Of a stretch of 64,000 bases of DNA, positions 27,876 to 37,348 are shown piece after piece. The stretch is taken from positions 1 through 64,000 of the forward strand of contig CAIWAO010000128.1 of the NCBI GenBank assembly GCA_903910745.1. The letters are read 5' to 3'. Each line of letters starts with the position of its first letter. Position 1 is the stretch's first letter. The notes beneath the pieces were generated by a model. It ran no database searches. It had not been told where the DNA came from and was given only the letters and a program-made list of their open reading frames with translations. Source of the stretch: an uncultured Burkholderiales bacterium. Lineage in GTDB: Bacteria > Pseudomonadota > Gammaproteobacteria > Burkholderiales > Burkholderiaceae_C. The translations under genes and the position numbers were made by a program.

Positions 27876-29309
27876 ATGAGTGCTGTATTAAAACCCGTAG
27901 ATGCCCTAGATTACATAATCGCTGATATCTCTTTAGCTGCTTGGGGCCGCAAAGAGATCAAGATTGCTGAGACAGAAATGCCAGGTCTGATGGCAATTCG
28001 TGAAGAATTCTCAAAATCACAACCCCTCAAAGGCGCCCGTATCGCTGGTTCCTTGCACATGACCATCCAAACTGCTGTTTTGGTTGAGACATTACAAGCT
28101 CTTGGCGCACAAGTGCGTTGGGCCTCTTGCAATATTTTCTCAACTCAAGACCACGCTGCTGCAGCCTTGGTTGTGAACGGAACACCCGTTTTTGCTTACA
28201 AAGGTGAGAACCTTGATGAGTACTGGGACTACACACACAAAATCTTTGAATTTGGCGCAGCTGGCACCAAAGGCGAAGGTCCCAACATGATTTTGGATGA
28301 CGGCGGCGATGCAACCCTTTTGATGCACATTGGTCAAAAGGCTGAAAAAGATGCAAAAGTCATCAGCAATCCACAAACTGAAGAAGAGACTTGCCTATTT
28401 AATGCGATCAAAGCAAAGCTTGCTGTTGATCCAACTTGGTACACAAGAAAGAGTGCCGAGATCATCGGTGTTACTGAGGAGACAACTACAGGCGTTCACC
28501 GCTTGAATGAGATGTCCGCCGCAGGCACGCTGCTCTTCAAAGCCATCAACGTTAACGATTCAGTGACCAAGAGCAAGTTTGATAACCTGTACGGTTGCCG
28601 TGAGTCTTTGGTTGACGCAGTCAAGCGCGCTACAGATGTGATGATTGCCGGTAAAGTAGCAGTGGTTGCTGGTTACGGTGACGTTGGTAAGGGTAGTGCT
28701 CAAGCCCTGCGCGCATTGAGTGCTCAGGTTTGGGTCACTGAGATCGACCCAATCAACGCACTTCAAGCCGCTATGGAAGGCTACAAAGTTGTAACGATGG
28801 AGTACGCAGCTGACAAGGCTGACATCTTCGTCACAGCAACAGGCAACAAGCACGTGATTACACACGACCATATGGCTAATATGAAAGATCAAGCTATCGT
28901 TTGTAACATTGGACACTTTGACAATGAAATCGATATCGCAAGCGTTGAAAAATACACTTGGGAAGAAATTAAGCCACAAGTTGATCACATCATTTTCCCC
29001 AACGGCAAACGAATCATCATGCTTGCTAAAGGACGTTTGGTTAACCTAGGTTGCGGAACCGGTCACCCAAGCTTTGTGATGAGTAGCTCATTTGCTAATC
29101 AAACGATTGCTCAAATTGAACTCTTTACTCGTCCAACAGAATACAAAACAGGTCATGTTTATGTGTTGCCAAAGCATTTGGATGAGAAAGTAGCACGTCT
29201 ACACTTGCACAAAGTCGGCGCTATGCTGACAGAGCTCTCTGATGAGCAGGCTTCTTACATTGGAGTGGCTAAGACTGGTCCTTACAAAGCCGATACATAT
29301 CGTTATTAA
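27876..29309 (+). CDS. ahcY: Adenosylhomocysteinase
   Basis: Hydrolyses S-adenosylhomocysteine to homocysteine and adenosine, with NAD as a bound cofactor, in the activated methyl cycle. The 477-residue protein contains the NAD-binding [13 protein letters not shown], substrate-binding [11 protein letters not shown], and [10 protein letters not shown], and ends in the usual PYKADTYRY. The length is that of the longer bacterial form. The ATG at 27876 has ggagt about ten bases upstream. It is controlled by the upstream SAH riboswitch and followed by a terminator, then metF. Confidence 0.98.
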   Translation: MSAVLKPVDALDYIIADISLAAWGRKEIKIAETEMPGLMAIREEFSKSQPLKGARIAGSLHMTIQTAVLVETLQALGAQVRWASCNIFSTQDHAAAALVVNGTPVFAYKGENLDEYWDYTHKIFEFGAAGTKGEGPNMILDDGGDATLLMHIGQKAEKDAKVISNPQTEEETCLFNAIKAKLAVDPTWYTRKSAEIIGVTEETTTGVHRLNEMSAAGTLLFKAINVNDSVTKSKFDNLYGCRESLVDAVKRATDVMIAGKVAVVAGYGDVGKGSAQALRALSAQVWVTEIDPINALQAAMEGYKVVTMEYAADKADIFVTATGNKHVITHDHMANMKDQAIVCNIGHFDNEIDIASVEKYTWEEIKPQVDHIIFPNGKRIIMLAKGRLVNLGCGTGHPSFVMSSSFANQTIAQIELFTRPTEYKTGHVYVLPKHLDEKVARLHLHKVGAMLTELSDEQASYIGVAKTGPYKADTYRY

Positions 29310-29370
29310 TTTGATGGATACGTTTCGCTTAAAACGATTCGCTGAAATCTTGCAGGCGTTTTAGAAATAG

Positions 29371-29402
29371 GGGTCGAGCCGTGAAGGTTCGACTCCTTTT
29401 TT
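29371..29402 (+). terminator. ahcY terminator
   Basis: A ten-base-pair stem gggtcgagcc / ggttcgactc (with G-U pairs) around a gtgaa loop is followed by cttttttt. It lies 62 bp after the ahcY stop and separates ahcY from metF, which therefore probably has its own promoter. Confidence 0.85.
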
Positions 29403-29534
29403 AATGCCCCCAATCCAGTTGTTTAAGACAAGCCCTGCTGACTAAGTCCATTTGGACGGATGTCTATTAGACCTACGTCAATAAGACCTCCATAATAGTG
29501 ATTAAAGACAAGTATTTAAAGACCGCAAAAAATT

Positions 29535-30359
29535 ATGAGCAATATAAGTATTGAATTTTTTCCTCCGAAAACGCCCGAGGGCGCACAAAAATTACGCGCA
29601 GTTAGAAAAACGCTTTATGAGTTAAAGCCGCATTTTTGTTCTGTCACCTACGGAGCCGGTGGCGCAACACAGGCGGGAACTTTTGCAACAGTTGCTGAAA
29701 TTCTTGCTGAAGGGGAGGAAGCTGCTTCACACTTCTCTTGTATTGGTGCAAGCACCGAGAAAGTACGCTCTGAACTGCTTGAATTAAAAAGCATGGGCGT
29801 TAAACGACTTGTCGCTCTTCGCGGAGACTTACCAAGCGGTTACGGCTTGGGCGGTGAGTTTCACTATGCAAGCGATTTGGTACGCTTCATCCGAGCTGAG
29901 ATGGGAGATTATTTTCATATCGAAGTTGCAGCTTACCCAGAGTTTCATCCTCAGTCACCAAGTCCACAGAGTGATTTAAAAGCACTTCTTGAGAAAACTC
30001 GTGCAGGTGCTAACTCTGCAATAACGCAGTACTTCTTTAACCAAGATGCCTACCTGCGATTTGTACACGATGCACTTGCTTTGGGTATTGAGATACCGAT
30101 AATTCCCGGCATCATGCCAATCTCTAGTGCAGCTCAGTTGATCAGATTCTCTGACGCCTGTGGTGCTGAAATCCCGCGTTGGCTCAGGCTAAGACTTCAG
30201 TCATTTGGTGACGATGTGGAATCGATTCGTGACTTCGGAGTTGAGGTGATTACGCATTTATGTGAACAGTTGTTAAAAGCTGGTGCGCCGAGTTTGCATT
30301 TCTATAGTATGAATCAATCAAGTGCTGTGATGCAGATCTGTAAGAATTTAAATCTCTAA
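29535..30359 (+). CDS. metF: 5,10-methylenetetrahydrofolate reductase
   Basis: Flavoprotein that makes 5-methyl-THF for methionine synthesis. The 274-residue protein starts ISIEFFPPKTPEGA (the conserved E-F-F-P-P-K), and has VTYGAGGA, LALRGD-like VALRGDLPSG, AAYPEFHPQSPS and ITQYFFNQDAYLRF, all MetF signatures. The length is normal (about 275-300). The ATG at 29535 is followed immediately by the conserved start, although the ribosome-binding site is weak. Functionally linked to ahcY upstream. Three short GTC...GAC hairpins lie in its leader at 29446-29487. Confidence 0.96.
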   Translation: MSNISIEFFPPKTPEGAQKLRAVRKTLYELKPHFCSVTYGAGGATQAGTFATVAEILAEGEEAASHFSCIGASTEKVRSELLELKSMGVKRLVALRGDLPSGYGLGGEFHYASDLVRFIRAEMGDYFHIEVAAYPEFHPQSPSPQSDLKALLEKTRAGANSAITQYFFNQDAYLRFVHDALALGIEIPIIPGIMPISSAAQLIRFSDACGAEIPRWLRLRLQSFGDDVESIRDFGVEVITHLCEQLLKAGAPSLHFYSMNQSSAVMQICKNLNL

Positions 30360-30414
30360 TATTGAGAGCAAACGTTGAGGGGATCAGTACTTATAAATGG
30401 TGTCATAAAAAGTT

Positions 30415-30444
30415 TTAAGAAAAGCTTCAAATTTTATTTATAAT
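30415..30444 (+). promoter_or_regulatory. Promoter of the tRNA-like gene
   Basis: A perfect -10 TATAAT (30439-30444) with a plausible -35 TTAAGA (30415-30420) 18 bp upstream. The start site would fall at about 30451, directly at the tRNA 5' end. Confidence 0.65.
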
Positions 30445-30452
30445 GCAACCGC

Positions 30453-30528
30453 GGGCTGTTAGCTCAGTGGTAGAGCAGAAGACACTTAATCTTTTGGTCG
30501 GAGTGTTCAAATCCTCCACAGCCCACCA
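30453..30528 (+). tRNA. tRNA-Lys-like (CUU), atypical
   Basis: A 76-base cloverleaf with encoded CCA. The acceptor stem gggctgt/acagccc is perfect, the D stem gctc/gagc is perfect, and the anticodon stem gaaga/tcttt pairs with one G-U. The anticodon loop reads CACTTAA, giving anticodon CTT (lysine) but with A instead of the nearly universal T at position 33. The T arm is irregular: ggag can pair with ctcc, leaving a T-C mismatch and an eight-base loop around ttcaaat. Either a divergent tRNA-Lys(CUU) or a tRNA-like/pseudo-tRNA. It has its own promoter and downstream terminator. Confidence 0.8.
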
Positions 30529-30597
30529 CTTAAGTGTTTAATTTTGACGTTAATTATTAGTGTATTTTTATCGGTGTTGTTTATCATCGCTGGTTAT

Positions 30598-30642
30598 AAA
30601 AATGGACCCAAGTGCGAATCATTTTGTACTGGGTCCATTTTT
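30598..30642. terminator. Bidirectional terminator between the tRNA and cysK
   Basis: A 13-bp perfect stem (aaaaatggaccca / tgggtccattttt) is extended inward by agtgc/gtact. Being A/T-flanked on both sides, it can end the plus-strand tRNA transcript and the minus-strand cysK transcript, whose stop is 33 bp away. Confidence 0.92.
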
Positions 30643-30675
30643 ATTTAATGCCAATGAGCGTTGAAACAAAGAATC

Positions 30676-31650
30676 TCAGCTAACAGCAAGCCCCTTTTCG
30701 TCAAACATTCCTTCAAACAAAGCAGAGCTTAGATAACGTTCTGCTAAATCGGGGAGGATCACAACGATAGTTTTACCGGCATATTCGGGTTGTTTGGCAA
30801 GCCGAACCGCAACCGCGGCAGCCGCCCCACAGGAGATTCCTACGAGTATCCCTTCCTCCCTTGCAAGTCTTCTCGCAAACTCAATGGCCTCTTCATTAGA
30901 GACTAGTTCGACTTTGTCAATCATGCTCAGGTCTAGGGTTTCAGGAATAAACCCTGCACCAATTCCTTGAATCTTATGGGGTCCTGGCTTTAGTTCCTCA
31001 CCCTTCATTTTTTGCGAGATCACGGGGCTGTGGGTTGGCTCAACCGCGACCGTCTCAATCGCTTTTTTCATGGTGTTTTTAATGTACCGAGAAACCCCCG
31101 TTAAAGTCCCCCCGGTACCGACTCCGCTGACGAAGACGTCAACGCCTCCTTTTGTATCTGTCCAGATTTCGGGGCCAGTTGTTTTTTCATGTATTGCTGG
31201 ATTGGCAGGGTTTTTAAATTGATGGAGCAACACATATTTAGAATCTGATGCGGCGATCTCAGTTGCTTTTGCAATAGCTCCATTCATCCCTTTGGCCCCC
31301 TCGGTCAAAACCAGTCTAGCGCCAAGGGCTGTGAGCAGTTTGCGTCGCTCCATGCTCATGGTCTCTGGCATCGTGAGCGTGATTGGAATCCCTTTTGCGG
31401 CAGCAACAAAGGCCAAAGCGATTCCCGTGTTGCCACTGGTGGGCTCTATCAGCTCTTTGCCTGCGCCGAGGAGTCCTTTATCGATCGCGTCATGAATCAT
31501 CGCCGCTCCGATACGACATTTGACCGAGTATGCTGGGTTGCGTCCCTCTATTTTTGCTAAAACAGTTGCATGTGCGCCCGCTGTTACTCGGTTCAAACGA
31601 ATTAAGGGGGTGTTACCAATTGAGAGAGAGTTGTCGTCGTATAAAGCCAT
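30676..31650 (-). CDS. cysK: Cysteine synthase (O-acetylserine sulfhydrylase)
   Basis: A PLP enzyme that makes cysteine from O-acetylserine and sulfide. The 324-residue protein has [12 protein letters not shown], the PLP lysine Lys44 in YSVKCRIG, the substrate loop [13 protein letters not shown] and the phosphate-binding [10 protein letters not shown]. The [11 protein letters not shown] form matches what I remember of the Pseudomonas-type CysK. CysM is the alternative label. The PLP site and length are intact. Transcribed toward the tRNA terminator; divergent from rlmJ over a 150-bp gap. Confidence 0.92.
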   Translation of the reverse strand: MALYDDNSLSIGNTPLIRLNRVTAGAHATVLAKIEGRNPAYSVKCRIGAAMIHDAIDKGLLGAGKELIEPTSGNTGIALAFVAAAKGIPITLTMPETMSMERRKLLTALGARLVLTEGAKGMNGAIAKATEIAASDSKYVLLHQFKNPANPAIHEKTTGPEIWTDTKGGVDVFVSGVGTGGTLTGVSRYIKNTMKKAIETVAVEPTHSPVISQKMKGEELKPGPHKIQGIGAGFIPETLDLSMIDKVELVSNEEAIEFARRLAREEGILVGISCGAAAAVAVRLAKQPEYAGKTIVVILPDLAERYLSSALFEGMFDEKGLAVS

Positions 31651-31800
31651 TGTGATTTACTTCCTTTGCAAATGAAGACAAAAAATAAAAACGAAAAACG
31701 AAAATTTTAAAAGTAAGAATCTATGCAAAAGATTCTAAAAGATCATTTGCTATTGTCCATCGTTGTTAATTTCGCCCTCATAAAGCGTTAACATCAGAGT

Positions 31801-32712
31801 ATGTTCAGTTATAGACACGCTTATCATGCAGGAAACCACGCGGACGTGCTTAAGCATACCGCGTTGATTGCAATTATTCAGTACATGATCCAAAAAGAGG
31901 TGGGCATTTCTGTCGTGGATACCCACGCTGGTGCTGGAATTTACCGTCTTGACAGTGACGCTGCCGAGTTGAGCAAAGAGGCTGACGAGGGACTAAGGTT
32001 ATTGCTTAAAAATGCCGGTGAAAAAAAAGTTGAGCTAGGGGAACTGCTTGGAGAGTATGTTCAAGAGTTGGAACGCTTTAACCCAAGTGGCGCTTTAAAG
32101 GTCTACCCAGGCTCTCCCATGATCGCTCAGGACTACTTGAGACGTCATGACAAGCTCAAGATATTTGAGCTTCACCCAACCGACAGTCGTGTTTTAGAAA
32201 AACACGTCGAACAACTTAGAGCAGGTCGGCAAATTAATTGCTACAAAGAAGACGGTTTTGAGGGCTTAAAAAAGCTGTTGCCGCCCCCAACCCGTCGTGG
32301 GCTTGTATTAATAGATCCGAGCTACGAGATGAAGTCCGATTACGCTCGCGTTGTGAATTGCATTCAAGACAGCCTGCGACGCTTTGTGACTGGCACTTAT
32401 ATGGTCTGGTACCCAGTTATCGCAAGACCAGAGGCGCATGATTTACCCAAACGTTTAAGGGCTCTGGCCCAAGAGGTTCACAAACCCTGGCTGCACACGA
32501 CCTTGCGGGTGAAGTCAGGTCAAATGGGCTCACAACTCGGGGTCTTGGGAACTAATAAAGGGCCTAAGAGACCTGGATTGTCAGCTTCAGGGCTTTTTAT
32601 TATTAATCCACCGCATACGCTCGAGCCACAGCTTAAGGGCTGTTTGCCCCAGATGGTTGAACTCATGGGACAAGATGCTCTTGCGGGCTTTACCCTAGAG
32701 GCGAGCAAATAA
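31801..32712 (+). CDS. rlmJ: 23S rRNA (adenine2030-N6)-methyltransferase
   Basis: RlmJ methylates A2030 of 23S rRNA. The 303-residue protein has the diagnostic N-terminus FSYRHAYHAGNHADVLKH, the SAM-binding region VVDTHAGAGIYRL (about 39-50) and the catalytic D-P-S-Y (172-175, the DPPY-type motif of N6-adenine methyltransferases). Length is slightly above the usual 280. The ATG at 31801 begins the conserved N-terminus, with no strong ribosome-binding site. It ends 200 bp before rplM. Confidence 0.94.
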   Translation: MFSYRHAYHAGNHADVLKHTALIAIIQYMIQKEVGISVVDTHAGAGIYRLDSDAAELSKEADEGLRLLLKNAGEKKVELGELLGEYVQELERFNPSGALKVYPGSPMIAQDYLRRHDKLKIFELHPTDSRVLEKHVEQLRAGRQINCYKEDGFEGLKKLLPPPTRRGLVLIDPSYEMKSDYARVVNCIQDSLRRFVTGTYMVWYPVIARPEAHDLPKRLRALAQEVHKPWLHTTLRVKSGQMGSQLGVLGTNKGPKRPGLSASGLFIINPPHTLEPQLKGCLPQMVELMGQDALAGFTLEASK

Positions 32713-32786
32713 GAGCAAGAGGATCATTGAGATTTGATCTGGATCGTTAAGTTTTGGCGAAAAAGCAACACTCCTTCGAAATGGGT

Positions 32787-32912
32787 TATAATGTAAGGCT
32801 TCGCAGCGAAAACGTGGCCCCGCGGCGTAAGATTTCACCCCACCTAAGAGGTTCTCGCTAGAAGAACACCGACCGTGGAAAAGGGCCCAACAACCCACTC
32901 AAGGATATCAAT
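32787..32912 (+). promoter_or_regulatory. rplM-rpsI promoter and leader
   Basis: A perfect -10 TATAAT (32787-32792) without an obvious -35 starts a leader of about 115 bases before rplM. The leader has G+C-rich self-complementary stretches such as ttcgcagcgaa, consistent with a structured 5' untranslated region that could serve autoregulation of the r-protein operon; that role is inferred. An AAGGA lies eight bases before the rplM ATG. Confidence 0.55.
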
Positions 32913-33341
32913 ATGTCAACGTTCAGCGCAAAACCCGCTGACGTGAAGCATGAGTGGTTTGTGATTGACGCCACCGATAAGGTGCTCGGAAGGATTGCCA
33001 GCGAAGCAGCCCTCCGTTTACGCGGTAAACACAAAGCCATTTATACGCCTCACGTCGATACTGGCGACTTTATTGTCGTCATCAACGCCTCCAAAATCCG
33101 TGTCACAGGCAATAAAGCCCTAGACAAGGTGTATTACCGACACTCGGGATACCCAGGCGGAATTTATGGCACAACATTTCGAGACATGCAAGCGAAGCAC
33201 CCAGGTCGCGCGCTTGAGAAAGCTGTAAAGGGCATGTTGCCCAAAGGCCCACTCGGATATGCCATGATCAAGAAGCTGAAAGTCTACGGAGGATCTGATC
33301 ATCCTCATAGCGCTCAGCAGCCCAAAGTTTTGGAAGTCTGA
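32913..33341 (+). CDS. rplM: 50S ribosomal protein L13
   Basis: The 142-residue L13 has the canonical [20 protein letters not shown] start, [26 protein letters not shown] and the C-terminal GMLPKGPLG...[11 protein letters not shown]. Length is normal. It lies 10 bp upstream of rpsI in the universal rplM-rpsI operon and has a good ribosome-binding site (AAGGA). Confidence 0.99.
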   Translation: MSTFSAKPADVKHEWFVIDATDKVLGRIASEAALRLRGKHKAIYTPHVDTGDFIVVINASKIRVTGNKALDKVYYRHSGYPGGIYGTTFRDMQAKHPGRALEKAVKGMLPKGPLGYAMIKKLKVYGGSDHPHSAQQPKVLEV

Positions 33342-33351
33342 GGAGCTCAGT

Positions 33352-33744
33352 ATGATTGGTGAATGGAACAACGGAACCGGACGACGCAAATCAAGCGTTG
33401 CACGCGTATTTATCAAAAAAGGTACTGGTGTTATTACTGTTAACGGTAAAGACATCGCTGAGTATTTTGGTCGTCAAACTTCGATCATGATCTCTAGGCA
33501 ACCTCTTGAGCTCACAGGTCACGGCCAAACATTTGACATTCAAGTCAACGTGCATGGTGGCGGTGAGTCTGGTCAAGCAGGTGCAGTTCGTCACGGCATT
33601 ACACGTGCTTTGATTGACTATGATGCAACACTCAAGCCTTCACTCTCAGCCGCAGGGTTTGTAACCCGCGATGCGAGGGAAGTTGAGCGTAAAAAGGTTG
33701 GTTTGCACTCTGCGCGTCGTCGCAAGCAGTTCAGCAAGCGTTAA
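33352..33744 (+). CDS. rpsI: 30S ribosomal protein S9
   Basis: The 130-residue S9 shows [19 protein letters not shown], the YFGRQTSIM stretch and the basic C-terminal tail [17 protein letters not shown] that reaches the P site. The length is exactly typical. It is the second gene of the rplM operon with a strong gaggagc site in the 10-bp gap, and is followed by a strong terminator. Confidence 0.99.
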   Translation: MIGEWNNGTGRRKSSVARVFIKKGTGVITVNGKDIAEYFGRQTSIMISRQPLELTGHGQTFDIQVNVHGGGESGQAGAVRHGITRALIDYDATLKPSLSAAGFVTRDAREVERKKVGLHSARRRKQFSKR

Positions 33745-33769
33745 CCCTTTTCGTCCATTGGACGGCACG

Positions 33770-33805
33770 AAGCCGCGAGCAGTTAACAACTGCTTCGCGG
33801 CTTTT
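33770..33805 (+). terminator. rplM-rpsI terminator
   Basis: Stem aagccgcg-agcagtt / aactgcttcgcggctt with one bulged A and an aac loop, ending in TTTT, located 26 bp after the rpsI stop. Confidence 0.93.
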
Positions 33806-33917
33806 AAGTTTGTGTTTGTCAATTAACCTCTTTGCTAAACTGGGTAAATAGCGATTACTGGTATTGTTGACCAAAATACGCTACTATTACATTCAATTAA
33901 AGAGTTAGGAGTTCGCT

Positions 33918-34283
33918 ATGAGTGCTGTTGCAGAAAACATTGAAACCCAAATGCCAGATCCCATTATCTTCACCGATAGTGCAGCCGCAAAGGTGGCCGA
34001 TCTGATCGCAGAGGAAGGTAATCCTGATTTGAAACTTCGTGTTTTTGTACAAGGCGGCGGTTGCTCAGGATTTCAGTACGGTTTCACTTTTGATGAGATC
34101 GTAAATGAAGACGACACCACAATGTCAAAGAACGGCGTCTCCTTATTGGTGGACGCAATGAGCTACCAATATTTACTTGGCGCTGAGATCGATTACAAAG
34201 AAGACCTTCAGGGTGCACAGTTTGTGATTAAAAATCCAAATGCCACATCGACTTGTGGATGCGGATCTTCCTTTTCAGCTTAA
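33918..34283 (+). CDS. erpA: Iron-sulfur cluster insertion protein (A-type carrier)
   Basis: An A-type Fe-S carrier that delivers clusters to apo-proteins. The 121-residue protein has the three ligand cysteines: Cys49 in [11 protein letters not shown] and Cys113/Cys115 in TCGCGSSF. The N-terminal extension ends in [17 protein letters not shown], as in ErpA rather than IscA. A gttaggagt ribosome-binding site precedes the ATG. It is convergent with anmK. Confidence 0.95.
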   Translation: MSAVAENIETQMPDPIIFTDSAAAKVADLIAEEGNPDLKLRVFVQGGGCSGFQYGFTFDEIVNEDDTTMSKNGVSLLVDAMSYQYLLGAEIDYKEDLQGAQFVIKNPNATSTCGCGSSFSA

Positions 34284-34304
34284 TCGGTTTGAAATCTTAG
34301 CGAT

Positions 34305-35516
34305 TTAAGCTTGATATATCGCACCTAATATACGGGCGCCTCGTGCGCCCGTTACGCTTTTTAAGCTAGCAGTCTCGCCTCTCATACACTGTTTGGCCAG
34401 CCAAGCAAACGCCGACGCCTCGACCTGAAGGGGGGGGAGCCCGTGTGTCGCGGAGGACACCACCTTAACACCGGGTAGGTGCTTGGATAGTAAGTCCATT
34501 AAATGCGTATTAAGAGCACCTCCACCGCAAACGATCAACTCAACTAGACCAGGTGCAAGCGCTTGAATACTTAATGCACAACTCTTTGCAGTTAAAGCAG
34601 CAAGGGTGGCTTGAATATCTTGGGGGCTCAGGCCTAAGTCAATTTGGCGATTTGAGTTTTGTTGTTTGGAGTTTTGTTGCACTGAGTGTTCTTGATCAGA
34701 CTTAAACTGATTTAAACGCTTATCCAACCACTGCATGTTAAATAGGTCACGCCCCGTGCTCTTAGGTGCAGGCGCGTGAAAGTAATCCTCCTTTAGCAAT
34801 AGGTTCAAAAGGGGATCAATAACTTTCCCACCAAATGCCCAGTCTCCCGATTCATCGAAATCTTTGTTCGTGTGAATTTTGCACCACTCATCCATTAGGC
34901 AATTTGCGGGACCACAGTCAAATCCAACCACCTCTTGGGGGTGTTCACTTGTCACCCCAAAGGGTTGGGCCGAGTCTGTGGGGGGTAGCAAACTTATATT
35001 AGAGATACCCCCTAAATTTAAAATGCAAACACTGCGTTCTTCTCGACTGAAAAGGTTTTTATGAAAAGCCGGAACCAACGGCGCCCCTTGCCCGCCCGCG
35101 GCAACGTCTCTGGTTCTAAACTCTGCACAAACTGTAATTCCAGTGAGCTCCGCAAGGAGCGCAGGGTTGTTCAGTTGAACCGTGTACCCAATCCCATCAA
35201 ATGCACCAGGGCGATGTCTAATCGTTTGCCCGTGGGCTCCTATGGCCCTGATCTGAGAGGTTTTGAGGCCTAATTGTTTTAACAACTCAAGGCATAACTT
35301 GGCGTAGCTGATTGCCAATTTGTTGGCAATTAGATAGGCCTTGTGAATTTCGTTATCTGAGGGGGCATTCAGTAAAAGTAAATCTTCTTTTAGTGCACTC
35401 TCAAAGGGAATACTTGCATGACCTAAAACTTTAAAATCCCCGGAGAAGTCAACAACCACTGCGTCCACACCGTCTAGGGAGGTGCCAGACATTAAGCCAA
35501 TATAGAGCTCTTGCAT
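34305..35516 (-). CDS. anmK: Anhydro-N-acetylmuramic acid kinase
   Basis: Phosphorylates and opens 1,6-anhydro-MurNAc in peptidoglycan recycling. The 403-residue protein has the family N-terminus YIGLMSGTSLDGVDAV (phosphate loop), GAHGQTIRHRPG, FRTRDVAAGGQGAPLVP and the second phosphate motif GGISNISLL, with CGGGALNTHLM near the end. A Gln/Asn/Ser-rich insertion of about 20 residues (around 272-292) interrupts the second half and makes it longer than usual (about 370). The M23 peptidase gene lies upstream on the same strand, 139 bp away; both act on the cell wall. Confidence 0.95.
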   Translation of the reverse strand: MQELYIGLMSGTSLDGVDAVVVDFSGDFKVLGHASIPFESALKEDLLLLNAPSDNEIHKAYLIANKLAISYAKLCLELLKQLGLKTSQIRAIGAHGQTIRHRPGAFDGIGYTVQLNNPALLAELTGITVCAEFRTRDVAAGGQGAPLVPAFHKNLFSREERSVCILNLGGISNISLLPPTDSAQPFGVTSEHPQEVVGFDCGPANCLMDEWCKIHTNKDFDESGDWAFGGKVIDPLLNLLLKEDYFHAPAPKSTGRDLFNMQWLDKRLNQFKSDQEHSVQQNSKQQNSNRQIDLGLSPQDIQATLAALTAKSCALSIQALAPGLVELIVCGGGALNTHLMDLLSKHLPGVKVVSSATHGLPPLQVEASAFAWLAKQCMRGETASLKSVTGARGARILGAIYQA

Positions 35517-35565
35517 GAGGTGGAGTTGGGGTTGGGGTTATGAAGTTGGACTTGAACTTTAATTT

Positions 35566-35624
35566 GTCTGAGAGGGCTCAATTGTCTGCGGGGACACAGT
35601 GGTCTGAGGGGACTCAGTTGACTG
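35566..35624. repeat. Degenerate 23-bp direct repeat between anmK and the M23 gene
   Basis: Two copies of a 23-bp unit (gtctgagaggg... at 35566-35588 and gtctgagggga... at 35602-35624) differ at four positions and are separated by 13 bp. They lie in the 139-bp gap between the M23 stop and the anmK start. A duplicated regulatory site is possible; nothing identifies a regulator. Confidence 0.5.
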
Positions 35625-35655
35625 TGAACGTTGTAGAAAATGAATTATTTACAAA

Positions 35656-37086
35656 TCACTGTAAAAATGAGACCTGATCATCCCCTGAGTTGCCTGTGGA
35701 GCCGATTTGTATAAGAAATTCCTGTGCCTGCTTGTCAAATAAAGCCTTAGCCGCACCGGACAGTACTATAGGTACGCTTTGTCGAGCTATGGTGGATGGG
35801 TCTTTGTACTGATCGGAGATTCTGAATTCAAAGTGCAGGTGAGGGCCCGTTGCCCAGCCTGTTTCTCCAACAGTCCCGATGAGCTGTCCTTGCTCAACGG
35901 TTTGACCCGCCTTGACCTTGAATTGGTTGAGGTGAGCATACACCGTTGTTTGTGAGTTGCTGTGATCTACAAAAACAACGTTACCTAGCCCATTCATATA
36001 GCCTGCAACCCGCACCACTCCCTTGCCAACTGTGTGGACAGGGGTACCAATCGGTGCTGAGTAATCGATCCCCTTGTGTGCTTTCCAAGTCTGTAAGATA
36101 GGATGAAACCGCATTTTGTAGCCACTCGTAATTCTTGAGAATTTCAAAGGCGCTGCAAGGTAAGTGCGTTTTAGACTTTGACCCTTGAGGTTAAAGTAAT
36201 TGCCCTCACTAGCCCCCTTGTCCTTAAAGTACATAGCTCTGTGGGCTACGCCTGCACTTACAAATTCAGCACCCAAGAGTTTGCCGTATCCCATGGGCTC
36301 ACCGTCTGCGTCAAGTGCTTCGTATAAAAGTGTGAAATGATCTCCCTTTTGCAAGGTGCGGTGAAAGTCAATTTCACTTGCAAATACTTCAGCGAGTTGT
36401 GCTGCAACGCTGTCAGGTATTTGAGCCGCGTCAGTGGCTGCGAAAAGTGAGGTCTGTATTCGGGCACTAGCGAATCTAACAGTTGTGTGAAGAGGCAGAA
36501 TGCTTTGGTGCAGCTGGAAAACACTATTTGAATTTATTGCCTCAGACTCAGGTGAAGCTTGACGAGTCAACTCCATTAGTGTGTAAGTACTCTCAGAGGT
36601 TGACCAAATAAGTTTCAGTGAGAGTAACTTGTTTTGAGAATCCACCTCCACCTTCACCGGGCGAGAGGACTTACCGAGCAAGTTCCTGCGAAGTTGGACG
36701 TTTGCGCGAATAAAGGAGGCAGCCTGTTGATCATCAACACCTAAGCGTAAAAATAAACTCTCAACCGTGTCACTTGAGCGCGTTGTCTCTGCCCGGTAAA
36801 GTCTCATCTCTTTGCCAGCATTCAAAACGGAGTTGAGTTGGGCGGCAACACCAGGTGGGTTTAATAGTTCCTGCAACTCGTGTTGTGTCACTTGAGGCTT
36901 GGGTGCATTTAAACTCGATACCGCGTAAGTTGCACCACCCAGCAAAAAAAGCATTGCAGCAAGCCAATACAAACCATGATGGGTTTTAAAGGCGATGAAG
37001 TTCAAGCCAACTCTATGGACTGAACCAGAGGCCGGGTGTTGGGCTGAACTTGTGGCAGCGCTGGAGGAATTGGGGCGGTTAAACAA
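35656..37086 (-). CDS. M23-family metallopeptidase (cell-wall endopeptidase)
   Basis: A 476-residue inner-membrane-anchored peptidase: one membrane helix (about 39-56), a long coiled or OapA/LysM-like middle, and a C-terminal LytM domain (about 325-425). Zinc ligands are His337 and Asp341 in AHKGIDY and His418 in GPHLHFE, with His416 and His385 as catalytic histidines. All are present, so it should be an active peptidoglycan endopeptidase rather than an EnvC-type activator. Start is a TTG at 37086 inside a 10-bp tandem repeat (aaacaaagtt twice) with no ribosome-binding site, so the first ~20 residues are uncertain. Divergent from tyrS, as in related genomes. Confidence 0.9.
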   Translation of the reverse strand: MFNRPNSSSAATSSAQHPASGSVHRVGLNFIAFKTHHGLYWLAAMLFLLGGATYAVSSLNAPKPQVTQHELQELLNPPGVAAQLNSVLNAGKEMRLYRAETTRSSDTVESLFLRLGVDDQQAASFIRANVQLRRNLLGKSSRPVKVEVDSQNKLLSLKLIWSTSESTYTLMELTRQASPESEAINSNSVFQLHQSILPLHTTVRFASARIQTSLFAATDAAQIPDSVAAQLAEVFASEIDFHRTLQKGDHFTLLYEALDADGEPMGYGKLLGAEFVSAGVAHRAMYFKDKGASEGNYFNLKGQSLKRTYLAAPLKFSRITSGYKMRFHPILQTWKAHKGIDYSAPIGTPVHTVGKGVVRVAGYMNGLGNVVFVDHSNSQTTVYAHLNQFKVKAGQTVEQGQLIGTVGETGWATGPHLHFEFRISDQYKDPSTIARQSVPIVLSGAAKALFDKQAQEFLIQIGSTGNSGDDQVSFLQ

Positions 37087-37348
37087 AGTTAAACAAAGTT
37101 AAATATAAATAATTGATTTGAAATACTTCAAAGCAAGTTGTTTGTTTGCAGATCAAACCAGTAGCAGCATCAGCACCAGTAGAATCACACAAAGTAAAAA
37201 AGTAGACCGTTAAGAATCTGCACATCAAAGCGCTAATTGGCACAATACCACTAGCTCAATGATGGGTATTTCTAAAACAACCAAGAGTATACCTTTTATC
37301 AACGCAAAATCGCCCTGTTTTTGACTCGGCAAGTACTAAATTATCCTT

